64,000 nt of DNA, taken from assembly GCA_963847085.1 (NCBI GenBank), contig CAWJYO010000004.1:434001-498000 (forward strand), written 5' to 3'. Source of the stretch: Ilyomonas sp963847085 (lineage in GTDB: Bacteria > Bacteroidota > Bacteroidia > Chitinophagales > Chitinophagaceae). The position numbers were made by a program, and so were the translations under genes. The notes beneath the pieces were generated by a model, which made no database searches, was not told the origin of the DNA, and was given only the letters and a program-made list of their open reading frames with translations. Below are positions 57,105 through 63,308 of the stretch, in pieces; within the stretch, counting starts at the first letter, position 1, and the number at the start of each line of letters is the position of its first letter.

Positions 57105-57205
57105 CAGCCCTGTTGAAAAACAGGCCATTACCCGTAAGGTTCAACAAGCGTCCCGTCGGTTCGGGAACACCAGCAGGGTGTAATCTTTAATTAGGTTATC
57201 AAAAA
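57105..57205 (+). promoter_or_regulatory. Structured 5' leader of rpmI-rplT (candidate r-protein autoregulatory leader)
   Basis: A hairpin cctgtt-GAAA-aacagg (57109-57124) competes with pairing of tgttgaa (57111-57117) to ttcaaca downstream (about 57142). A second hairpin cccg...cggg lies near 57153-57167. L20 represses its own operon in other bacteria by binding such leaders; here this is inference from structure and position. Confidence 0.45.
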
Positions 57206-57403
57206 ATGCCAAAAGTAAAAACAAACTCAAGCGCAAAGAAGCGCTTTAAAGTAACCGCCACAGGCGAGATCACATTTCAGAAAGCTTTCAAACGCCACAT
57301 TCTTACTAAAAAATCTACCAAACGCAAACGTGCTATGCGCATGAAAGGCGTTGTGGGTGCAGCCAACAAAGATTTTGTTATGCGGCTTCTTCGTTTGAAA
57401 TAA
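57206..57403 (+). CDS. rpmI: 50S ribosomal protein L35
   Basis: This 65-aa basic protein has the L35 pattern MPKVKTNSSAKKRFKVTATG and KRAMRMKGVVGAANKDFVMR. It is a small late-assembling large-subunit protein. rplT follows 108 bp downstream in the same direction. Infrequently, infC is missing immediately upstream, where a DUF4296 gene sits instead. The intergenic spacer to rplT contains a partial copy of the trp-region repeat (core at 57429-57441). The start region encodes VKTN through gtaaaaacaaac, a copy of the overrepresented word. Confidence 0.95.
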   Translation: MPKVKTNSSAKKRFKVTATGEITFQKAFKRHILTKKSTKRKRAMRMKGVVGAANKDFVMRLLRLK

Positions 57404-57511
57404 GAACGCAGATTTCATACAATTTATCTGATTCGGAAGATTTCATTTTAAAAACATTACTTCATTCATTTCAGAAGTTCATATTCATTCTGAAATATTA
57501 AATAATTAATT

Positions 57512-57856
57512 ATGCCACGTTCAGTCAATGCAGTTGCATCGCGTGCAAGAAGAAAACGGATTTTAGATCAGGCCAAAGGCTTTTATGGTAAGCGTAAAAA
57601 CGTTTATACCGTTGCCAAAAATATTGTAGAAAAAGGGATGACTTACAGCTATGTAGGTCGTAAATTAAAAAAGCGCGAATACCGCCAGCTTTGGATTGCA
57701 CGTATCAATGCAGCGGTTCGTGCTGAAGGTTTAACGTACAGCCAGTTTATTGATAAATTGAACAAAAAAGGAATAGAACTGAACCGGAAAGTATTGGCCG
57801 ATATGGCGATGAACGAACCGGCTTCTTTCACTGCTTTGATTAATTCAGTGAAGTAA
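57512..57856 (+). CDS. rplT: 50S ribosomal protein L20
   Basis: This 114-aa protein begins MPRSVNAVASRARRKRILDQ and contains GFYGKRKNVYTVAKNIVEKG and YRQLWIARINAAVRAEGLTY, all standard for L20. It binds 23S rRNA early in assembly and often represses its own operon. It is followed 18 bp downstream by a strong terminator. The spacer to rpmI is unusually long (108 bp) and holds repeat-like sequence. Confidence 0.96.
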   Translation: MPRSVNAVASRARRKRILDQAKGFYGKRKNVYTVAKNIVEKGMTYSYVGRKLKKREYRQLWIARINAAVRAEGLTYSQFIDKLNKKGIELNRKVLADMAMNEPASFTALINSVK

Positions 57857-57874
57857 TTCAATCGGAACTTTTAT

Positions 57875-57909
57875 AAAAAAAGGAAACGGCATTGTCGTTT
57901 CCTTTTTTT
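57875..57909 (+). terminator. Intrinsic terminator of rpmI-rplT
   Basis: A 14-bp stem aaaaaaaggaaacg / cgtttccttttttt with a 7-nt loop and a T run lies 18 bp after the rplT stop. Confidence 0.9.
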
Positions 57910-57918
57910 GTGAATAAT

Positions 57919-58076
57919 GGAACACGGATAACACGGACTACGTGCACGGATATTCAGGGTTGAATATTGTTGTAAAAACAAACATCATCAACATCCATGA
58001 AATCTCAAACATCCCGTTCATCCCAATTCAGACTATCCTGCCAATCTGTGCAGGAACTCTGTGTCATCTGTGTTCC
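57919..58076. repeat. Inverted-repeat element built from GGAACACnGATnACACnGA words
   Basis: The left end ggaacacggataacacgga (57919-57937) matches the reverse complement of 58058-58076 at 16 of 19. Inside, cacgga/cacagat and gggatgaacgggatg-like words recur on the right arm. It fills the space between the rplT terminator and the convergent dehydrogenase gene, which stops at 58082. No coding frame is visible. Confidence 0.6.
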
Positions 58077-58081
58077 AAAAA

Positions 58082-59242
58082 CTATGCAAACGGCTGCAGC
58101 ACTACTTTCACGCAATCATCTTTTTTATCGTTGAAAATTTCATAGCCGTGCGCTGCCTCACTCAAAGGCAATTTATGAGTGATAATATCATTCAACACCA
58201 CTTTCTTTTGCGCTACCAAATCAACCAAATGGTCAATCAGTTCATGCGCCCAGGCTTGCCCCATTCTTAGCGTAACGCCTTTATCAAAAAATTGAGCAAT
58301 CGGAAAATTATCATAATTGTAACCGTACACACCAACAATCGAAATTACACCACCGCGGCGCACTGCACTACCAGCCATTTTTAAAGCATTAATGGTTCCT
58401 TTTTCGGCGCGAATCAAAGTGGCTGCTTTATCTAAAACCGAACGATGTGCTTCCATGCCTACTGCATCCACTACCACATCGGCGCCGCGTCCGTTGGTCA
58501 TGGATCGTATCTTTTCAATGGCATCTTCATCGCCCGCATTAATCACTTCCACATTGTTTAAAATCTTTGCTTTGGCAAGCCGGTAGTCTTCCACATCCAA
58601 TGCAATCACACGGCTGGCGCCCTTTATCCAGGCAGCTTTCTGAGCCATCAAACCTACAGGGCCGCAACCAAATACAGCAACGGTTTCGCCGCCTTTCATA
58701 TCAGCCCATTCAATAGCCGAATAACCGGTAGGCCATATATCGGTTAAAAACAAAACTTCTTCATCCCGCAAACCTTCAGGCACTTTGCGCGGACCTACAT
58801 TGGCATACGGTACACGCACATATTCGGCTTGTCCGCCATCATACCCGCCATACAAATCGGTATAGCCAAATAAGGCACCACCTTTTTCTTTGAGCAATCC
58901 ACCTTCGGGACCATAATTTGAGTTGGAGTTTTCGCAATGGTCGTGAAGCTGATGTGTGCAAAACCAGCAACTTCCGCATGCAATGGGGAATGGCACAACC
59001 ACTCTGTCGCCCTTTCGCAGATTGGTAACACCGGAACCTACTTCTACCACTTCACCCATAAATTCATGGCCTAACGTCATTGGTTTAGGTTGTGGAATCA
59101 TGCCATTGTAAATGTGCAGATCGCTGCCACAAATGGCAGTTGAGGTAACTTTGATGATGGCATCGGTAGCTGCATGAATGGTAGGATCAGGAACAGTATC
59201 AACACTCACCGTTTTGGGTTTGTGAAAAACAAGTGCTTTCAT
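58082..59242 (-). CDS. Zinc-dependent alcohol dehydrogenase (formaldehyde-dehydrogenase-like)
   Basis: Start at 59242 (MKALVFHKPKTVSVDTVPDP); the frame continues to 59278 without family support. This 386-aa medium-chain dehydrogenase has the catalytic zinc site AICGSDLHIYNG and GHEFMGEVVEVGSG, a cysteine cluster SCWFCTHQLHDHC for the structural zinc, and NAD motif AVFGCGPVGLMAQKAA. The long form with the GGQAEYVRVPYANVGP segment resembles glutathione-independent formaldehyde dehydrogenases and related threonine/sorbitol-type enzymes. The substrate is not certain. It is convergent with rplT and isolated on its strand. Confidence 0.9.
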   Translation of the reverse strand: MKALVFHKPKTVSVDTVPDPTIHAATDAIIKVTSTAICGSDLHIYNGMIPQPKPMTLGHEFMGEVVEVGSGVTNLRKGDRVVVPFPIACGSCWFCTHQLHDHCENSNSNYGPEGGLLKEKGGALFGYTDLYGGYDGGQAEYVRVPYANVGPRKVPEGLRDEEVLFLTDIWPTGYSAIEWADMKGGETVAVFGCGPVGLMAQKAAWIKGASRVIALDVEDYRLAKAKILNNVEVINAGDEDAIEKIRSMTNGRGADVVVDAVGMEAHRSVLDKAATLIRAEKGTINALKMAGSAVRRGGVISIVGVYGYNYDNFPIAQFFDKGVTLRMGQAWAHELIDHLVDLVAQKKVVLNDIITHKLPLSEAAHGYEIFNDKKDDCVKVVLQPFA

Positions 59243-59480
59243 AGATGATGTATTTTTGGAAAGAGTACGCAAAATCATTCCATTTCTTTACACAAATTAT
59301 AAACATACGTTACAGCCTGCTAAAGGGCTTGCTGCAACTGCATTTGATTCTGCTTAAAAAGATAAAAAGCTTTCGTTATCTCTGTGTTATTTGTGCTGTT
59401 TCCTTTTTTATTGTATAGTTTTTGATTAACTTTATCTCCATTACAAAATAGTAGCAATACGAAATAAAGTTGCCAATGGT

Positions 59481-59738
59481 ATGATGAACAAACAATCAAA
59501 AAAAATAACAAGTGGCGTGCTGGCCGGATTACTTACCGGCATTTTGATTGGCTATTTTATAGGCGTCAATCAAAGCAAAAATGATGATAGCTTTTTATCG
59601 CAGTGGGTAAAAGATTGCGGTGAATATGAAGATGGTAATGTGTTTGGCTATGAAACAGGTTTACCTGATAATTTTCATGAGAAACAAAAGCGCGAAAAAG
59701 AGGCAAAACCAAACCGTAAAAAGCAGTTGGAAAAATAA
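59481..59738 (+). CDS. Small single-span membrane protein of unknown function
   Basis: This 85-aa protein has one N-terminal transmembrane helix with glycine zippers (SGVLAGLLTGILIGYFIGVN), then a short acidic stretch and a highly charged Lys/Glu tail (EKQKREKEAKPNRKKQ). It lies about 40 bp upstream of the trp leader peptide in the same direction. I do not recognise it; it may be unrelated to the operon. The copy of ggcaaaaccaaa at 59702-59713 falls within its tail. Confidence 0.6.
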   Translation: MMNKQSKKITSGVLAGLLTGILIGYFIGVNQSKNDDSFLSQWVKDCGEYEDGNVFGYETGLPDNFHEKQKREKEAKPNRKKQLEK

Positions 59739-59780
59739 TTTTATTCTATTTCCATTTCCCTTTCTATATTCGCAGCGCAA

Positions 59781-59843
59781 ATGAAAAAGCAAATACAAAA
59801 TAACAATTGGTGGTGGCACACAATCCTCAATCGGGGCTTGTAG
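59781..59843 (+). CDS. trpL: trp operon leader peptide
   Basis: This 20-aa open frame (MKKQIQNNNWWWHTILNRGL) has three consecutive Trp codons at 59808-59816 and a TAG stop at 59841-59843. It is followed by a rho-independent terminator and then trpE. A -7-like box TATATTCG (59765-59772) precedes the ATG. Ribosome stalling at the Trp codons under tryptophan shortage is the expected signal. The layout matches the Bacteroid-trp type attenuator known from this phylum. Confidence 0.85.
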   Translation: MKKQIQNNNWWWHTILNRGL

Positions 59844-59906
59844 CGGCGCGTACCAATGCGTTATAATACAATAGTGAAAAGCCTCGACAATGTCGGGGCT
59901 TTTTCT
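59831..59906 (+). promoter_or_regulatory. trp attenuator (antiterminator and terminator arms)
   Basis: Terminator: aaaagcctcgaca / tgtcggggctttt with a T run at 59877-59906. The segment tcggggctt (59831-59839) at the end of the leader frame duplicates the terminator's 3' arm and can pair with aagcctcga (59879-59887), 8 of 9 plus a G-U. A ribosome stalled on the Trp codons leaves 59831-59839 free and prevents termination. A ribosome at the stop codon covers it and allows termination. Confidence 0.8.
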
Positions 59907-59908
59907 TT

Positions 59909-60110
59909 GTCTGAACCAGGATTTTGTATGATTTATCTGATTCGGCAGATGTGAGAGAAAGACAATCAATAATTTTCTGGTAAAAGAATCAATCAGTTGA
60001 TCAAAATAATAAAAATCCGGCAAAACCAAAAACGCAGATAGTACAAGAAAAGTTGGCTTCACATTATAATCAGTTCAATCAAACAAATCATACAAAATCC
60101 TGGTTCAGAC
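59909..60110. repeat. 202-bp inverted-repeat element between trp attenuator and trpE
   Basis: The first and last 26 bp (59909-59934, 60085-60110) are perfect reverse complements; they start gtctgaaccagg and end cctggttcagac. Inside each arm GATT recurs every 9-10 nt, and the left arm contains TGATTCGGCAGAT (59938-59950). The right end is one base before the trpE ATG at 60112. It is related to the element at 63181-63293 and the fragment near 57429. Confidence 0.85.
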
Positions 60111-60111
60111 C

Positions 60112-61527
60112 ATGAAGAAAATTGAAATAGAAACGACTCACAAAAAAATACTGTCCGATGTGTTTACGCCGGTTGGCATTTACCTGCGTTTGCGCGACAG
60201 GTTTCGCGACACCATCCTGCTCGAAAGTGCTGATAGCAACTCGGCTGAGAACAGCTCTTCTTTTATTTGCATCAATGCCATTGGTGGCATTGAAATCAGC
60301 AGTTACAACGAAATTGAATGCAAATATCCTGGTGGGCAACCTGAGAAGAAAGCATTGCAAAACGGGCAGGATGTGCCCAACATTGTCTGGGATTTTATGC
60401 AGCAATTTGATGTAAAAGAAACGAGTGAAAAAGCCGTAAAAATTGCGCAAAGTTTGTTTGGCTATACTACGTTTGATGCCGTGCAGTTTTTTGAAACGAT
60501 ACAATTAAAATGCGGCAAAACCAAACCTGCCATTCCGTTGATGCGCTATCGTTTGTATCAGTATGTAATTGCCATCAATCATTTTAAAAATGAAATGTTC
60601 ATTTGCGAGAATAGGCTAAAGAATCTGCCTTCGGAAGCCTCTCTGGTAGAATCGCTGATTCGCAGTAAAGATGTGCCGCAATTTCCTTTTCAAAGTAAGG
60701 GTGAAGAAACATCGAACATAACAGATGAACAGCACATAGAAACGGTAAAGAAAGGCATTCAAAGTTGCCTGCGCGGCGATGTGTTTCAAATTGTGCTAAG
60801 CCGCCGCTTTCAGCAGAAATTTTCTGGCGATGAGTTTAATGTGTATCGCGCATTGCGCAGCATCAATCCATCACCTTATTTATTTTATTTCGATTATGGC
60901 GATTACAAACTGATGGGCAGTAGCCCTGAATCGGAATTGATTATAAAGAACGGCAAAGCCATCATTCATCCTATTGCCGGAACCACCAAACGAACCGGCA
61001 ATGACGAAGAAGATAAACGGCTAACAATAGCTTTGCAAAATGATGCAAAAGAAAACGCTGAACATACGATGCTGGTTGACCTGGCGCGCAATGATGTAAG
61101 CCGTCTTTGTAAGGATGTAAAAGTGAATTTTTACAAACAGGTACATTATTATTCGCACGTTATTCACCTCGTGAGTGAAGTAAGCGGTACGGTAAAAGAA
61201 AACACCAATCCATTCTTACTGCTCGCGGCTACATTTCCGGCTGGCACATTAAGCGGCGCACCCAAGTTTAAAGCAATGGAATTGATAGATCAATATGAAA
61301 CTACGCCGCGTAGTTTTTATGGCGGTTGCATTGGTTCGGTTGGGTTTGATGGTAGCTGCAACCAGGCAATTATGATACGAACATTTTTAAGCAAAGAAAA
61401 TACGCTTACTTATCAGGCTGGCGGCGGTATTGTTGCTGCAAGCAACCCGCAAAATGAATTGGAAGAAGTGGCCAACAAATTGGGTGCTTTGAAGAAAGCC
61501 ATTCAATTGGCTGAAACGATTTCATGA
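60112..61527 (+). CDS. trpE: Anthranilate synthase component I
   Basis: This 471-aa chorismate-using enzyme converts chorismate plus ammonia to anthranilate with TrpG. The C-terminal chorismate-binding domain is complete: HPIAGTTKRTGNDEEDKR, HTMLVDLARNDVSRLC, FPAGTLSGAPKFKAMELI, SFYGGCIGSVGFDG and YQAGGGIVAASNPQNELEE. The N-terminal domain that senses tryptophan is present and of normal length. It is the first structural gene of the operon, preceded by a leader-peptide attenuator and a 26-bp inverted repeat whose right arm covers the translation start. trpG follows after 82 bp. Confidence 0.95.
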   Translation: MKKIEIETTHKKILSDVFTPVGIYLRLRDRFRDTILLESADSNSAENSSSFICINAIGGIEISSYNEIECKYPGGQPEKKALQNGQDVPNIVWDFMQQFDVKETSEKAVKIAQSLFGYTTFDAVQFFETIQLKCGKTKPAIPLMRYRLYQYVIAINHFKNEMFICENRLKNLPSEASLVESLIRSKDVPQFPFQSKGEETSNITDEQHIETVKKGIQSCLRGDVFQIVLSRRFQQKFSGDEFNVYRALRSINPSPYLFYFDYGDYKLMGSSPESELIIKNGKAIIHPIAGTTKRTGNDEEDKRLTIALQNDAKENAEHTMLVDLARNDVSRLCKDVKVNFYKQVHYYSHVIHLVSEVSGTVKENTNPFLLLAATFPAGTLSGAPKFKAMELIDQYETTPRSFYGGCIGSVGFDGSCNQAIMIRTFLSKENTLTYQAGGGIVAASNPQNELEEVANKLGALKKAIQLAETIS

Positions 61528-61609
61528 GGTTTTTTTTCTTCATAGTTAAACTGTTTGAATTGGAATAAAGGAATATTCGGGTAAAAACAAAACGCAGTAA
61601 GATTGAAAT

Positions 61610-62179
61610 ATGAAAATATTAGTGTTTGATAACTACGATTCGTTTACTTACAATCTTGTTCATTTGGTTGAAAAGATTGTGGATGATAAAGTTGATGTGT
61701 TTCGCAATGATAAAATCCCATTGGAAAAAGTGGCTGAGTATGATAAAATCATTCTTTCACCGGGGCCGGGTGTGCCATCAGAAGCAGGTTTATTATTGCC
61801 TTTAATTAAAGAATATGCCGCGCGTAAAAGCATACTGGGCGTTTGTTTGGGGCATCAGGCAATAGGAGAGGCCTTTGGTGCAACGCTTACCAATTTAACC
61901 CATGTGTTTCATGGAGTGGCAACAAGCTGTCAACTGTCGTCAGTCAAGAGTCTACTGTTCAAAGGCTTGCCTCAATGTTTGGAAATCGGTCGCTATCATT
62001 CCTGGGTAGTTGATAAAAAGGCTTTTCCGGATGAGCTTGAAATTACGGCTGAAGATGACAATGGTTATATTATGGGTTTGCAGCACAAAACGTATGATGT
62101 ACAAGGGGTACAGTTTCATCCGGAAAGTGTGTTGACGCCAATGGGCGAACTGATATTGCGCAACTGGTTACAAGCATAA
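61610..62179 (+). CDS. trpG: Anthranilate synthase component II (glutamine amidotransferase)
   Basis: This 189-aa class I glutaminase starts MKILVFDNYDSFTYNLVHLV. The nucleophile cysteine is in ILGVCLGHQAIGEAFG and the His/Glu pair in VQFHPESVLTPMG; LSPGPGVPSEAG forms the oxyanion region. It supplies ammonia to TrpE. A copy of ggtaaaaacaaaacgc lies about 30 bp upstream in the 82-bp spacer. trpD starts 9 bp after the stop, so the two are tightly linked. Confidence 0.95.
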   Translation: MKILVFDNYDSFTYNLVHLVEKIVDDKVDVFRNDKIPLEKVAEYDKIILSPGPGVPSEAGLLLPLIKEYAARKSILGVCLGHQAIGEAFGATLTNLTHVFHGVATSCQLSSVKSLLFKGLPQCLEIGRYHSWVVDKKAFPDELEITAEDDNGYIMGLQHKTYDVQGVQFHPESVLTPMGELILRNWLQA

Positions 62180-62188
62180 CAACAAAAG

Positions 62189-63184
62189 ATGAAAAAATTA
62201 TTATCCTATTTATTCGAGCACAAAACATTATCTTATCAACAAGCAAAAGATACGCTGATAGCCATTTCAAAAGGCTCGTACAACGACACTGAAGTAACGG
62301 CTTTTATTACCGTATTTCTGATGCGCAGTATTACCATTGAAGAGCTTCAGGGCTTTCGCGATGCGTTGCTGGAATTGTGCGTGAAAGTAGCTTTGAATGG
62401 GCACAAAACCATTGACATTGTTGGCACCGGCGGCGATGGAAAAAATACTTTTAATATTTCAACATTGGCCTGTTTTATCGTTGCGGGCACTGGACAAAAA
62501 GTAGCCAAGCATGGCAATTACGGAGCTACTTCTATTAGCGGAGCCAGTAATGTGATGGAAAATCTGGGTTACCAGTTTTCAAACAACAATGCTAAGTTGC
62601 TTCGCGAAACAGAAGAAGCCAATATATGCTTTATGCATGCGCCCCTGTTTCATCCTGCGCTAAAAACGGTGGCGCCAATTCGTAAAAATTTTGGTCTGCG
62701 AACCTTCTTCAATATGCTTGGACCAATGGTAAATCCTGCGCAGCCTACTTATCAACTTGTTGGGGTTTACAATTTGGAAATGGCAAGAATCTATAACTAT
62801 TTATTGCAGCAGAATGGAACACCCTTTACTATTATACATAGTCTCGATGGATATGATGAAATCTCGTTAACCAACGATACAAAAGTCATTACTAATGAAG
62901 GTGAATATTTATATACTCCCGAACAGTTGGGCAAGCGAATGGTTGAGCAACAAGATATTTATGGCGGCAATACAACAGAAGAAGCCGCTAAGCTCTTTAC
63001 TAAAATTATAAGGGGCGAGGGCACGTGGGCACAAACGGCTGTAGTGCTTGCCAATGCTGCGATGGCATTACATTGTACAGGAAGTTATGAGGGTTATAAC
63101 GATGCTTACAAGGCCGCTGTAAAAAGCCTGGAAAGTGGCAGTGCATACAATTGTTTGGAAATATTGATCAATATGCAAGCCTGA
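62189..63184 (+). CDS. trpD: Anthranilate phosphoribosyltransferase
   Basis: This 331-aa protein of phosphoribosyltransferase family 3 has the PRPP/anthranilate site IVGTGGDGKNTFNIST, AKHGNYGATSISGASNVMENLG and FMHAPLFHPALKTVAPIRKN. It transfers phosphoribose to anthranilate in the second step of the pathway. The last codon and stop overlap the left end of an inverted-repeat element: the TGA at 63182-63184 is part of ctgaaccatgatt, the element's terminus. The original C terminus may have been slightly altered by that insertion. It normally ends around this point, so little is lost. Confidence 0.95.
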   Translation: MKKLLSYLFEHKTLSYQQAKDTLIAISKGSYNDTEVTAFITVFLMRSITIEELQGFRDALLELCVKVALNGHKTIDIVGTGGDGKNTFNISTLACFIVAGTGQKVAKHGNYGATSISGASNVMENLGYQFSNNNAKLLRETEEANICFMHAPLFHPALKTVAPIRKNFGLRTFFNMLGPMVNPAQPTYQLVGVYNLEMARIYNYLLQQNGTPFTIIHSLDGYDEISLTNDTKVITNEGEYLYTPEQLGKRMVEQQDIYGGNTTEEAAKLFTKIIRGEGTWAQTAVVLANAAMALHCTGSYEGYNDAYKAAVKSLESGSAYNCLEILINMQA

Positions 63185-63293
63185 ACCATGATTGCAAAAG
63201 ATTATGTTGATTCGGCAGATGAAAGTAAATGCGTTAAAATCAAATCTTTCAAAGATCTGGTTAATCAGTAGCCTCTTTTAAATCATGGTTCAG
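63181..63293. repeat. 113-bp inverted-repeat element between trpD and trpC
   Basis: The ends ctgaaccatgatt (63181-63193) and aatcatggttcag (63281-63293) are perfectly complementary. The left arm includes TGATTCGGCAGAT (63208-63220), shared with the element at 59909-60110 and, in variant form, with 57429-57441. Its left end provides the trpD stop codon, and its right end is 15 bp before the trpC ATG. Confidence 0.8.
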
Positions 63294-63308
63294 ACAATTA
63301 AAAATAAC

